Shown: positions 9,294 through 18,583 of the stretch, one piece after another
How positions within the stretch are numbered: the stretch's first letter is position 1
How the letters are laid out: every line of letters begins with the position of its first letter
Assembly (NCBI RefSeq): GCF_000179775.1
Contig: NZ_AEEB01000022.1
Coordinates: 186,001-250,000 of the forward strand
DNA length: 64,000 nucleotides
Reading direction: 5' to 3'
Source of the DNA: Ahrensia sp. R2A130
GTDB lineage: Bacteria; Pseudomonadota; Alphaproteobacteria; Rhizobiales; Rhizobiaceae
Position numbers and translations under genes: made by a program
The notes under the pieces: generated by a model
Seen by the model: the letters and a program-made list of their open reading frames with translations, nothing else
Databases searched by the model: none
What the model was told of the DNA's origin: nothing

Positions 9294-10715
9294 TCAGAAC
9301 TGAAAATAGATGAAGGGCGCAGTGCCCGGCGGTGATAGCCACACGATCACGAGTATCGCCGTGATGAACGCCCCCCCCGCCAACCAGAGAGGAACCGCAG
9401 TCAACTTTGCCGCAACATTTTCAGCCAGCATGCGCGGCCCGAACTGGAACAGAAACGGCACGAAAAGCACCACCAGCGTGAACCATGCCAGTTCGCCGGT
9501 GCCAACGGTGAAATCCGCCAGACCCGCAAACATCGTCAGCGCCACATCGAGATCGGCAGCGCGAAAGAATATCCACGCGGCGCAAACCAGATGGAATGTC
9601 ACCAGCCAACCAAGCATCCGCCCTGCACCCGTACCACCACGCCAACCCAGCGCCCGCTCCGTCGCCAACCACGCGCCATGGATCGCGCCCCATATCAGAA
9701 AATTCCAAGCGGCCCCGTGCCACAATCCGCCCAGCACCATCGTGGTGAGCAGATTGCTGTAGGTCTTCCATGTGCCGAAGCGCGAACCGCCCAGCGGTAT
9801 ATAGAGATAATCCCGCAGCCATTGCGACAGAGAGATGTGCCAACGCCGCCAGAAATCCTGCAGCGATGATGCGCGATAGGGCTGATCGAAATTCTTCTGA
9901 AAATGAAAACCCAGCAACGCCGCCGTGCCGATGGCGATATCGCTGTAGCCCGAAAAATCGCAATAGATCTGCATCGCGTAACCATAGGTGCCGAGCAGCA
10001 GCATCAGGCTCGATTGCGCTTGCGGATCGAGAAACACCGGGTCCACCAGATCGACGGCCAAGTAATTCGCCACCACCATTTTCTTGAACAACCCGAAGGC
10101 GATCAACGTAAAGCCGACGGAGATGGCAGCGCGCGTCAGTTCCGCCCGTCGTTCCAACTGCGGCAGAAAATCCGCAGCCCGCACGATGGGACCAGCGACC
10201 AACTGCGGGAACAAGGCGATGTAAAGCAGCACATCCAGCGGTGCTTCGCGGGCGATCACCTCGCGGCGATAGACATCTACTACGTAAGAGATCGCCTGAA
10301 ACGTGAAGAAGGATATGCCCACCGGCAGCACGATCTGCATGAACGGAAGGTCGCGCTGCAAGCCCAGCGCGAACAGTCCATCCTGCAAACTCTGCAGAAA
10401 GAAGCCGTAGTACTTGAACGCCGCCAGAATGCCGAGCAGCGCAATAACGGCGACCGTGACGACGCCCTTTCGAGGTCCATCACGCTGCGCCAAACCCGCT
10501 GCCCACGCCACCAGCGAAGCCAGCAGAAGCAGGAAACAGAAGCGCCAGTCCCACCAGCCGTAGAAGACGTAACTCGCACCCAGCAACAGCCATTTGCGCG
10601 CGACTTCCCGCTCCCGCAGCGCCCATGCGGCAGCGAAGACCAACGGGAAGAATATCGCGAATGTGGGAGTTGGAAACAGCAAGGCAGGCGAAACCGGCGT
10701 GAAGTGATGCAACAC
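9294..10715 (-). CDS. MBOAT family O-acyltransferase (AlgI-like)
   Basis: 473 aa with about ten hydrophobic segments. The MBOAT catalytic His is in GGLWHGAAWNFLIWG (near residue 333); FFTFQAISYVVDVYRRE, SLSQWLRDYLYIPLGGSR and FWRRWHISLS are AlgI/DltB-class signatures. Such proteins pass an acyl (usually acetyl) group across the inner membrane to periplasmic partners that modify polysaccharide. The start is GTG at 10715 or TTG at 10712, since homologous sequence begins around LLFPTPTFAIFFPLVF. Two SGNH hydrolases upstream are the likely periplasmic partners. An inverted repeat (AACACC/GGTGTT) covers the GTG start. Confidence 0.92.
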   Translation of the reverse strand: MLHHFTPVSPALLFPTPTFAIFFPLVFAAAWALREREVARKWLLLGASYVFYGWWDWRFCFLLLLASLVAWAAGLAQRDGPRKGVVTVAVIALLGILAAFKYYGFFLQSLQDGLFALGLQRDLPFMQIVLPVGISFFTFQAISYVVDVYRREVIAREAPLDVLLYIALFPQLVAGPIVRAADFLPQLERRAELTRAAISVGFTLIAFGLFKKMVVANYLAVDLVDPVFLDPQAQSSLMLLLGTYGYAMQIYCDFSGYSDIAIGTAALLGFHFQKNFDQPYRASSLQDFWRRWHISLSQWLRDYLYIPLGGSRFGTWKTYSNLLTTMVLGGLWHGAAWNFLIWGAIHGAWLATERALGWRGGTGAGRMLGWLVTFHLVCAAWIFFRAADLDVALTMFAGLADFTVGTGELAWFTLVVLFVPFLFQFGPRMLAENVAAKLTAVPLWLAGGAFITAILVIVWLSPPGTAPFIYFQF

Positions 10716-10770
10716 CTTCTAGGGTGTTTTTTGCCGATGCGAAATCAGGGCGTTACCCGGGACGCGAAAC

Positions 10771-12252
10771 CTAGTTCTGCGCCACAGTCACATCGCCGCC
10801 CATCAGGAAGGCTGCAAAGGCGTTGGCAGAGCGGGCATAGCCGCGCGATGTGAGGTGAACACGGTCCTTGGCAGCGAGCTTCTTCGAAGCCCATTGATTG
10901 ATGGCGCAGCGGCCACCCATAGCCTCGGACCAATCCCAGTAGGCCGCGTTCTGGCGCTTGGCCATTTGCTGCACGGTATCGCGCAGTGGGCCGAGCCTCC
11001 GCGGCTCTTTCCAGCCGCCACCACAGCTTGCACCTTTGCCCTTGCGGCGAAGACCGGAGGCGGCGCCAATATAAACGAGATCGGCTTGCGGCGCTGCATC
11101 GGCCAGCGACTGCATGAAAGCGCTGCCGCGTTTCGCGTAGCGCTTCAGATCGAGATTATCGTTGAAGCCTTCATTCGTGCCGTAACCATAGACGATTAGG
11201 TCCGGCGCAATGGCCTTCACATCGTTCGCCACGAGCTTGGGATCAAACCGACGAGTTATGTTCACCGTCGCCCCAATGAGCCCGAAATTCACATAGCGCA
11301 CGCCCGGCGTTTCGCGACCTGTGGCCCATGACAGAACTTCGATGCGCGAGCCGCCACCGCCGCGCACGATGAGTTCACTGCCCTTGGCGTCGATGCGGAA
11401 TGTCTTGGAACCTTTGGACGCCGCGCGAGCATCGAATGTCTTTTCGACACCGCCTGCCGACACAACCACACGCCCCTGCGATGGGCCGGATACGACCGTG
11501 ACCTGCGCCCAGTCGAACGTGCCGTTCTGGCTGAGCAACGTCATTTTCGCCCGCGAGGAACGAGTGGCGACCGACACGCCGGACAGACCGAAGCGCTGCT
11601 CTTTAACACGCAAAGCGGTGCGCGCTTTCCATGAACCGTTGGACGTCATCCGCACCTGATCGGCCACACCGTATTTGAACGCCTTGGCCGGAATGACCGC
11701 ACCACGACCAGCATTGCCGTATTCATTTTGCAACGCCCGCCGGATGCCACGGGTAAAAGAATCCGATGCCACATGGCTGTCGCCGATATGCAGCACTGTC
11801 ACCGGCTTGGTGCGGCTTCCGGATTTCAGACCAGCCAGTTTCGCACGGAAACCAGCCAGCGGTTTTCCGTTCTGACGGGCTACCGTTTCCGGCTTTGATT
11901 TTGGCGGGCGGGGCGACGCGATTGCATCTGTAGCGCGTTGTGCGGGCGGCGAGACGTCCGTCGGGGTAAGCGCTGCAACGACCACCGGTGTCGGCTCGAC
12001 CTCTTCTGTCGCTTCTGTCAGTTCGCTGCTTTGCTTCTGCAACCCATCACGCGCGGTGCGGATGGCACTTGCCCGCTGCGTCGGTGTAGCGGTGGGAAAT
12101 TGCGATTGAATTGGACGGTTCTGCGCCACGTTTGCGAACGGCGAGTTGGATTTGCTTTGCCCCGCCTGCTGGCAACCAACCAAAAGACCTATACCTGCGA
12201 CACCGACAAAAGCGGTGGCGAGTTTCAAGCTGAAAACCGCTTGTCGACGCAT
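10771..12252 (-). CDS. SGNH/GDSL-type lipoprotein, probable periplasmic acyl transferase or esterase
   Basis: 493 aa. Lipoprotein signal ending in GIGLLVGC, then about 120 residues of Pro/Thr-rich linker, then an SGNH domain: block I VLHIGDSHVASDSF with the nucleophilic Ser, a GYGTNEGFND block with the conserved Asn, and the C-terminal DRVHLTSRGY with the Asp-His pair. Between them lies a beta-rich insert. It sits 55 bases upstream of the MBOAT gene in the same direction, the arrangement of alginate and other polysaccharide O-acetylation systems (AlgI with AlgJ/AlgX). The glycan substrate is unknown. Confidence 0.82.
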   Translation of the reverse strand: MRRQAVFSLKLATAFVGVAGIGLLVGCQQAGQSKSNSPFANVAQNRPIQSQFPTATPTQRASAIRTARDGLQKQSSELTEATEEVEPTPVVVAALTPTDVSPPAQRATDAIASPRPPKSKPETVARQNGKPLAGFRAKLAGLKSGSRTKPVTVLHIGDSHVASDSFTRGIRRALQNEYGNAGRGAVIPAKAFKYGVADQVRMTSNGSWKARTALRVKEQRFGLSGVSVATRSSRAKMTLLSQNGTFDWAQVTVVSGPSQGRVVVSAGGVEKTFDARAASKGSKTFRIDAKGSELIVRGGGGSRIEVLSWATGRETPGVRYVNFGLIGATVNITRRFDPKLVANDVKAIAPDLIVYGYGTNEGFNDNLDLKRYAKRGSAFMQSLADAAPQADLVYIGAASGLRRKGKGASCGGGWKEPRRLGPLRDTVQQMAKRQNAAYWDWSEAMGGRCAINQWASKKLAAKDRVHLTSRGYARSANAFAAFLMGGDVTVAQN

Positions 12253-12305
12253 GAACGAGACCTGCTGAACGATTGTTAAAACGCTATGGCGGGCAACACC
12301 GCGCC

Positions 12306-12339
12306 TTAACGAAAACTAACCGAACAGCGTTAACGAAAA
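12306..12339. repeat. Pair of direct TTAACGAAAA repeats in SGNH promoter region
   Basis: TTAACGAAAA occurs at 12306-12315 and again at 12330-12339, 24 bases apart, in the gap upstream of the SGNH lipoprotein gene (start 12252). The reverse complement TTCGTTAA resembles a CtrA half-site. A pair in phase with about two helical turns could be an operator. Confidence 0.45.
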
Positions 12340-12383
12340 GCGACCACAGGAACCGCAACGCACTCCCAATATGGAGCAGGAAG

Positions 12384-13169
12384 CTAGTTCGAAGCGGTCA
12401 TCGCGGCGATATCGGCCTTGATAGCATCGTCTACAATTCCGGCAAAAATCAGATAGCCGCTAGGCGTAAAGTGAACGCCATCGCGATTGCGGATCTCCTG
12501 CGTCTTGCCGTCAGCGTCCTTGTGGTAAGGGCTGAACTCGCCCTTCGCGTCCGCCAGTGGCGTCCAGGTATCGACAAATTTCACACCTGTTTGCCGGGCT
12601 ACATCGGCAAGAATACCGTTCACGAAAGCATAGTCCTCAGGATAGCTTTTCTGCGAAACAATAGGGATGCCTGTCCAGTAAACGGTCAATCCGGACGCTT
12701 TCAAATCATCAGCCAGCGCCTTGGCCCGAGCAATGTAACGCTCCTTCCAACCGTCGGACGGATAATGGTGCTTCTTGCCCTTTTCGCGGATGGACTGAAG
12801 ATCATTGAGGCCAAGCTGGACGATGGCGATGTCGTATTTTCCCGACTGAGAAATCTTGCGCGCAGCCTTGTTCCAGTCATAGCGATCGGACCGCACGAGA
12901 CCTGTGTTCACCTTGGATTTTTTCACGGTGCGAAACGTGTCGTCATCCTTGTTCAACTGCGTCAAACCCTGATGCAGACCATCAGCCAGCGAGTCACCCA
13001 AAATAACGATGTCGTAGATGCCGTCAGCAGGCTTTGCAGCCATGTAGGGCGCCGTGACGATGGTCGTAGGCGCCGCGGCATTTTGAACGGTGGGCTCTGA
13101 GGCGTTTGCGTGAAACGGAACTAAAGCCACCAACGCAAAAGCTGTTGCGGTCAAGAATTTGCCAAACAT
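12384..13169 (-). CDS. SGNH/GDSL hydrolase family exported protein
   Basis: 261 aa from the ATG at 13169, which has AGGGGA seven bases upstream; the ATG at 13190 lacks one. Signal peptide MFGKFLTATAFALVALVPFHANA. SGNH blocks: IVILGDSLADGLHQGL (Ser), AIVQLGLNDLQ (Asn), DGVHFTPSGYLIFAG (Asp and His). Resembles the DUF459-type periplasmic hydrolases of Rhizobiales. Upstream of and co-oriented with the second SGNH gene and the MBOAT gene, but with a 131-base gap containing two TTAACGAAAA repeats, so it may be separately expressed. Confidence 0.8.
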   Translation of the reverse strand: MFGKFLTATAFALVALVPFHANASEPTVQNAAAPTTIVTAPYMAAKPADGIYDIVILGDSLADGLHQGLTQLNKDDDTFRTVKKSKVNTGLVRSDRYDWNKAARKISQSGKYDIAIVQLGLNDLQSIREKGKKHHYPSDGWKERYIARAKALADDLKASGLTVYWTGIPIVSQKSYPEDYAFVNGILADVARQTGVKFVDTWTPLADAKGEFSPYHKDADGKTQEIRNRDGVHFTPSGYLIFAGIVDDAIKADIAAMTASN

Positions 13170-13275
13170 GAATGTTCCCCTGAACATCAAAATAATATCG
13201 CGATACTGCCTCGCTTGGCAGCATCATACAGTGATGAACAGCACAGGCTCAACGCGTCATAGATGACAAAGTGCT

Positions 13276-14472
13276 TTAGACATGGCCTGTTGCCCGGCTG
13301 CACTCGTCCACGATGATGGACCCGATCACCGCACAATCCGCCTCATCGAATGTCAGTGGCACACGTATATCGCAGGTGTTGGACAACACGTTGCGGGTTT
13401 GCGGCAGGTCCTGCGGTTCGCCCAGATATTCCCAAGAATCGTAGCGGCTGGTAAACGCTGTCGGTTTGTTCGCTCCGAACCATTTCACGTCCACCCCGCG
13501 TTTGGCACAGGCAGTGATGAAATCGGGAAATTGCGATGCATCCAGCGCCGGGCGGAACTGTAGCGACGAACCAACGTAATGTTCGTGATCGCGGCGCACG
13601 GGCGTGGTGATGGCGTTACTTTTGCGCAGGCCGGTATCGAGCGCACGATACAGCCTGTTCCACCGCTCCACCTTCTCATCCAGCCCGACCAACTGTCCAC
13701 GAGCAATGGCTGCACGCAGATTGTCCATGCGACCGGAATAGTTGGGTGTCGCCGTGCGGATACCGTCGAACGCCGCTTCATCAGGCCCAGCGCCGTGGCT
13801 GCCGTAGAGCATGTAGGAGCCTGACATTATGGTGGCACGGGCGGCGATCTGCGGGTCGTTCGTCGTCAGCAACCCGCCCTCGCCGGTGTTGATGTGCTTG
13901 TAGGTTTGCAGTGAAAACGCGGCCACATGGCCAAAATTTCCGGAGCGTTTGCCCCTCCAATGCGCCCCCATCGTATGGGCGCAGTCTTCCACCATGGTGA
14001 TGCCGTAGCGCTCGCAGATGTCCCCTACTGCATCCATATCCGCGATATGCCCGCGCATGTGGGACAGCATGAGAAACTTCGCGCCTGAAGATGCAGCCTT
14101 GGCTTCCAGATCAGCAATGTCGATGTGCCACTCCTCGTCGATCTCGACGAAGACCGGCACGCCACCGGCATTGTGGATCGCGCCCGGCACCGGGGCCAGC
14201 GTATAGGCATTGGCTAGCACGGGATCGCCCACCTTCAGGCCAGCAGCTTTCAACGCCACCGCAAGCGCGTAACCGCCGGACGCGCAAGCAAGTGCATAAT
14301 CTGCCCCCTGCCACTTTGCATATTCCGCCTCCAACGCAGCAGCTTCCGACACTTCGCCCGGCACAGTGTTGTAACGATGCAGGCGACCCGTGCGAAGGAT
14401 GTCGCCAACACGGGCGATGGTTGCTTCGTCGATGGGTTCTTGTTGGGTGAATGGTTTGTCGAAAATGGTCAC
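13276..14472 (-). CDS. DegT/DnrJ/EryC1/StrS family PLP-dependent aminotransferase
   Basis: 398 aa. Sugar-aminotransferase fold: ALACASGGYALAVALKAAGLKVGDPVLANAYT region, VEDCAHTMGAHWRGKRSGNFG, and the PLP Schiff-base Lys in AFSLQTYKHINTGEGG (near 190). Family members transaminate nucleotide-linked keto-sugars for surface glycans or natural products. Its ATG overlaps the stop of the M32 carboxypeptidase gene by 4 bases, so the two are one operon even though their functions seem unrelated. Proximity to the acylation genes hints at a glycan role, but no other sugar gene lies nearby. Confidence 0.85.
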   Translation of the reverse strand: MTIFDKPFTQQEPIDEATIARVGDILRTGRLHRYNTVPGEVSEAAALEAEYAKWQGADYALACASGGYALAVALKAAGLKVGDPVLANAYTLAPVPGAIHNAGGVPVFVEIDEEWHIDIADLEAKAASSGAKFLMLSHMRGHIADMDAVGDICERYGITMVEDCAHTMGAHWRGKRSGNFGHVAAFSLQTYKHINTGEGGLLTTNDPQIAARATIMSGSYMLYGSHGAGPDEAAFDGIRTATPNYSGRMDNLRAAIARGQLVGLDEKVERWNRLYRALDTGLRKSNAITTPVRRDHEHYVGSSLQFRPALDASQFPDFITACAKRGVDVKWFGANKPTAFTSRYDSWEYLGEPQDLPQTRNVLSNTCDIRVPLTFDEADCAVIGSIIVDECSRATGHV

Positions 14473-15956
14473 AAATTCAGCCCGTAAATCGCAGAGTATT
14501 TCTGTTCCAGATAATCGAGCAACGGGCTGCTGGAAACCGCTTGGCCGGACGCCTGCTGCATAAGCTTTGCCGGTTCCAGCAAACTGCCTTTCACATGCAC
14601 CCGCTCCCTTAGGAACGCGAGCACTGTGGACGTATCGCCAGCCGCAATCTGCTCATCGAGATCAGGGGCCGTTTCACGCAGCGCGAGATTCAACTGCGCT
14701 GCATAGATGTTGCCCAGCGAATAGGTCGGGAAGTAGCCGAACAGCCCCACCGACCAATGCACATCCTGCAGCACGCCGTGGGCAGCATCGGGCACGGCCA
14801 GACCGAAATCGCGCTCGAAACGTTCGTTCCATGCCGCTTCCAGATCATCGACTTCCAGCGCCCCACCGATCAAATCGCGCTCCAGCTCGAAGCGCAGCAG
14901 AACGTGGAGATTGTAATGCACTTCATCCGCCTCGGTGCGGATGAAACCCGTCTCGACACGGTTGATCGCAGCATAAAACGCATCCTCGTCCAGCAGTCCA
15001 CCATCACCCAAATGCTCTTGAAAGTGTGGAAAGAGCCAACGGCAATAAGCGTGGCTGCGGCCAATCTGGTTTTCCCAAAGCCGCGACTGGGACTCGTGCA
15101 CACCCATGGAAACATGAGTGCCGACAGGCGTCAGCGCATGGTCGCGCGGCAAGCCCTGTTCGTAGAGCGCGTGGCCGACCTCGTGCTGGGTGGAATAGAG
15201 GCAGCCCAGCGGATCATCATCTTCCAGCCGCGTGGTGATGCGCGAATCGTCCATCGTGCCGCTGGAAAACGGATGGACGGAAAGATCGAGCCGTCCGGCC
15301 TCGAAATCGTAGCCCGCATTTTCAGCCATCAGATGGGCAAGTTTCATCTGCCCATCGGTGGGGAAATCACCGCTCATCGCAGGGGCCTGACGACCGCTTT
15401 CGGCAATCGCTGCACGCAGCGCGGAAAGCCGTGGGCGCATGCCTTCCAACAACGGCGACAGCACATCGACCGTCATGCCCGGCTCGAAATCCGCCAACAG
15501 AGCGTCGTATGTGCTTTGCCCCGGCGCAGCGATAGCGGCTGCTTCATCACGCTTGAGCGCGATGATAGTTTTCAACTCCGGCGCAAAATCAGCGAAGCTG
15601 TTCGCTGCCCGCGCAGCCGCCCACACGCCCTGCGCGCGGGTCGTGGTGCGGGCCAGTTCCTCGGCCAATCGTGCCGGAACTTTGGAATCGCGGTCGAATG
15701 ACCTGCGGATCAGCCGCACGTTTGCCGCCTGCACGTCGTTTAGATCACCGCCATCGAGCGCCGCCAACCATTCGCCGATACGCGCATCCGTTCGCAAACC
15801 GTGGGACACAGCCTCCAGCGCACCAGCCTGTTCGGCCCGCGCTGCAGCACCCTTGGGCGGCATCATCACCTCTTGGTCCCACGATAAAATTCCGGCCACT
15901 TGAGACAGTGCCTGTACGCGGGCCATGTGGGCCATCAAATCTTCATACGCGGCCAT
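14469..15956 (-). CDS. Carboxypeptidase M32 (thermostable carboxypeptidase 1 type)
   Basis: 495 aa from the ATG at 15956, which has AAAGGG upstream; the longer open frame to 16109 shows no family sequence and the M32 N-terminus is MAAYEDLMAHMARVQALSQ. The zinc motif STQHEVGHALYEQGL (HExxH) lies near residue 262 and the M32-specific HESQSRLWENQIGRS follows. A cytoplasmic metallocarboxypeptidase removing C-terminal residues from peptides. First gene of a two-gene operon with the DegT aminotransferase. Confidence 0.92.
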   Translation of the reverse strand: MAAYEDLMAHMARVQALSQVAGILSWDQEVMMPPKGAAARAEQAGALEAVSHGLRTDARIGEWLAALDGGDLNDVQAANVRLIRRSFDRDSKVPARLAEELARTTTRAQGVWAAARAANSFADFAPELKTIIALKRDEAAAIAAPGQSTYDALLADFEPGMTVDVLSPLLEGMRPRLSALRAAIAESGRQAPAMSGDFPTDGQMKLAHLMAENAGYDFEAGRLDLSVHPFSSGTMDDSRITTRLEDDDPLGCLYSTQHEVGHALYEQGLPRDHALTPVGTHVSMGVHESQSRLWENQIGRSHAYCRWLFPHFQEHLGDGGLLDEDAFYAAINRVETGFIRTEADEVHYNLHVLLRFELERDLIGGALEVDDLEAAWNERFERDFGLAVPDAAHGVLQDVHWSVGLFGYFPTYSLGNIYAAQLNLALRETAPDLDEQIAAGDTSTVLAFLRERVHVKGSLLEPAKLMQQASGQAVSSSPLLDYLEQKYSAIYGLNL

Positions 15957-16086
15957 GTGCACCCTTTCACAGGCCAAGCATCTGGCCGGTACTGTTGGAC
16001 TGAGAGAGGTCAGGCCGAGCGATTTGCGCAAGGCCTGTACGAAGCGGTAATACTCGGCGATGAACGAGTCAAAACCCACTGCAAAA

Positions 16087-16725
16087 ATGGATATCGTCAG
16101 CCTTGGCATGTCCTGTCAAAGCGCCCACCAACTGGCGCGTTTTGCAGTTGAAAATCCCGAAATTGTTACCTTCAAAAAAGGCCCGTTCGACTGGCTAATT
16201 TGTCCAGCTGACAGCAGTATTTCCCTGCTCGACAGCAAGCTGGATGCGCCGCAACTGACGGAGCTGGAAATTAGACGCAACCACGTTTTCTGGCCCCGTC
16301 ATGACCTGTGGTTCTGGCACGGATACATGAAACGCAAAGGCGATCTGCGCGAGTTGGCATTGGAGGAAACCTTCGAGCGGGAAGCCGCAAAATTTGCCAA
16401 CCAGCGGGCGCAATTTCTGGCGCTCGATCCGACCAGAACGTTGTTCATTATCTCCAACACCCAGAACAATCTGATTGGCGACGTTTTCGATAGCAATGAG
16501 ATAGATCGCGTAACCTTCGACGCTAACCGTCTGTTGAGCCTGAAAGCATCACTCACCAATCTTTTCCGATCACCTATCAACCTCGCGGCAGTCTCCAGAA
16601 AAGACCGCTTCACAGGCGATTTTCCCGACGGAATAGATGTTCAACTCCTGTCTAGCGACGACAGTGAATGGAAGGGTGATGACGCGCAGTGGAACGCGGC
16701 ATTGCGCGAAATCATAAACACTTAA
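16087..16725 (+). CDS. DUF1796-like putative cysteine peptidase
   Basis: 212 aa from ATG 16087; an in-frame ATG at 16060 is also possible. The opening MDIVSLGMSCQSAHQL and the following KKGPFDWLICP closely follow the pattern of DUF1796 (papain-like) proteins, in which the Cys after the first strand and a later His/Asp are proposed catalytic residues; here NHVFWPRHDLWFWHG supplies His. Such proteins are often found near glycan or capsule genes. Assignment is by motif only and no activity can be claimed. It is followed by the EAL gene on the same strand after 88 bases. Confidence 0.5.
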   Translation: MDIVSLGMSCQSAHQLARFAVENPEIVTFKKGPFDWLICPADSSISLLDSKLDAPQLTELEIRRNHVFWPRHDLWFWHGYMKRKGDLRELALEETFEREAAKFANQRAQFLALDPTRTLFIISNTQNNLIGDVFDSNEIDRVTFDANRLLSLKASLTNLFRSPINLAAVSRKDRFTGDFPDGIDVQLLSSDDSEWKGDDAQWNAALREIINT

Positions 16726-16748
16726 AACCCGCATCGGCACCAACGTGG

Positions 16749-16764
16749 TTACCGCTTCGTTAAC
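16749..16764 (+). promoter_or_regulatory. Near-consensus CtrA box upstream of the EAL gene
   Basis: TTAC, seven bases, then TTAAC: one mismatch to the CtrA full site TTAA-N7-TTAA. It lies 50 bases before the chosen start codon. Confidence 0.35.
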
Positions 16765-16813
16765 CGTTAAAAGCTATGTTGTTTGCGGAATGTCGCGCGC
16801 CCACAGGACACAA

Positions 16814-18583
16814 ATGTCTATCACTGCAAATGTCCAAGCACTACACGCGCAGCCGCAAACGGCGGAGCGACGCTTTTCTGCTGACGGTGTTCTGAATTCC
16901 GTTGGTGAGGCCGTTTACGAATGGAACCTGGCCAACGATTATCTCGATTGGAGCACAGGCACGAGCGATCTGCTGGGCATAACAGATACCGGCATGATGA
17001 TGACCAACCGGAACTGGGAAGCGCTTCTCGTGCCGGGTAGCGTCAACAGCCGTGGCGCAGCACTGGCCGAAAGCGAACAGACCGACGACGGCACCGGCGT
17101 TCCCTATCAGATTCAATACGCACTTTCCGGCGGTCATCTTCGTGATGGGCAAGACGTGTGGCTTGAAGACACTGGCCGTTGGTTCGCCAATCCTGAAACC
17201 GGGCGTCCAGCACGGGCGCATGGTGTAATTCGCATCGTCACCGAGCGCCGCAAACGCGAAGAGCGTGTCGACCGCATGTCGCGCTTCGACCCTCTCACTG
17301 GTCTTCTCAACCGTGCGCGCCTGACCGTCGAGCTGGACACACTTTTCTCCACCCTCGTGGATGACGGGAAGCCTGCATCTTTCATCCTTTTGGGGTTGGA
17401 ACACTTCGACCTCGTCAATCAAGTCTATGGTTTTGAAGCTGGTGACGCCGTGATGAGCGAAGCCGCCCGCCGCATTACAGCCAACCTGCGCGCCACAGAT
17501 ATTGTGGGCCGCTTTTCCGGTGCAAAAATCGGCGTAGTGCTGCCCGAATGCGATGACCAAGACATGCTGATTGCCGGCTATCGTATGCTCAATGTCTTAC
17601 GCAATGAGCCTATCATCACCGATTGCGGCTCAATCGCGCTCACCATTTCCATAGGCGGCGTCTCCATTCCACAGCACGCGCGCGAATGCCGTACAGCCTT
17701 TATGGCAGCCAATCAGGCTTTGGAAGAAAGCCGCCGCAACCGCGACAATGTCGTGGCTGTCTATCGCCCTGACCCGGAACGCGAACGCCTTCGGCTCGAA
17801 GCTGGCATCATGGCAGAAAACATCATCAACGCCTTGCGCGAAGGCCGCATTCATCTGGTCTGGCAACCCATAGTCGATGCAGAAACCGGCGAAGTGGCCT
17901 TCCACGAGGCTCTTGTGCGGTTAGAAGAACATGACGGCACATCCATCGAGGCTGGCGACTTCGTGGCCATCGCAGAACGTCTCGGACTAATCCGGCTTGT
18001 GGACCACCACGCGCTCGATTTGGCGCTGGAAACGATGAAGCGATGCAGCACCGCAACCTTCTCGCTAAACGTATCAAACGAAACGGCCTGCGACCCCGAA
18101 TGGCTGTCGAAGGTCGCACACGCGATCCATGAATGCCCCGACATTGCCAAACGCCTGATCGTCGAAATTACCGAATCCCACGCTGCCGAATCCGATGACG
18201 AGGCCCGCCGTTTCATCAATTCACTCGCAGACCTCGGATGTCGCGTTGCATTGGACGATTTTGGTGCCGGTTACACTTCGTTTCGAACGCTGAAAGCCTT
18301 GCCCTTCGATGTCATCAAGATAGACGGACAATTCGCGGTCGATCTGGAACACAGCGTCGAGAACCAGACCTTTATTCAGTCTCTAGTAAAGCTGGCCAGT
18401 CTCTACGGCGCGCGCACCGTTGTGGAATGGGTCGAGGACGACGAGACCGCAAAAATGCTGCGGGAATGGGGCGTCGATTACCTACAGGGCTTCGCCTATG
18501 GCCGCCCGCGCAAACTACTGCCATGGCCCATTGATCGGCCTGCCGAAGAGGCAGCAGTGCCCGAAATTATCGAAGAAATTTAA
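16814..18583 (+). CDS. PAS-GGDEF-EAL protein, probable c-di-GMP phosphodiesterase
   Basis: 589 aa from ATG 16814 (AGGA upstream); an earlier in-frame ATG at 16745 looks too far from conserved sequence. A PAS-like sensor (residues 15-145) precedes a GGDEF domain opening with RFDPLTGLLNRARL whose active-site loop is RFSGAKIG in place of GGDEF, so cyclase activity should be lost. The EAL domain looks intact: HEALVRLEEHDG (near 364), NVSNE, EITES, LDDFGAGYTSF (near 481), IKIDGQF and LQGFAYGRP. The net role is expected to be hydrolysis of c-di-GMP with PAS and degenerate GGDEF as regulators. A near-CtrA site (TTAC-N7-TTAAC) lies at 16749-16764. Ends tail to tail with the DUF985 gene. Confidence 0.88.
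   Translation: MSITANVQALHAQPQTAERRFSADGVLNSVGEAVYEWNLANDYLDWSTGTSDLLGITDTGMMMTNRNWEALLVPGSVNSRGAALAESEQTDDGTGVPYQIQYALSGGHLRDGQDVWLEDTGRWFANPETGRPARAHGVIRIVTERRKREERVDRMSRFDPLTGLLNRARLTVELDTLFSTLVDDGKPASFILLGLEHFDLVNQVYGFEAGDAVMSEAARRITANLRATDIVGRFSGAKIGVVLPECDDQDMLIAGYRMLNVLRNEPIITDCGSIALTISIGGVSIPQHARECRTAFMAANQALEESRRNRDNVVAVYRPDPERERLRLEAGIMAENIINALREGRIHLVWQPIVDAETGEVAFHEALVRLEEHDGTSIEAGDFVAIAERLGLIRLVDHHALDLALETMKRCSTATFSLNVSNETACDPEWLSKVAHAIHECPDIAKRLIVEITESHAAESDDEARRFINSLADLGCRVALDDFGAGYTSFRTLKALPFDVIKIDGQFAVDLEHSVENQTFIQSLVKLASLYGARTVVEWVEDDETAKMLREWGVDYLQGFAYGRPRKLLPWPIDRPAEEAAVPEIIEEI

Noticed and set aside
10711..10730. Terminator at AACACC-GGTGTT followed by Ts
   Set aside because: On the + strand there is no upstream gene to terminate, and the hairpin overlaps the MBOAT start; stem is only six base pairs.
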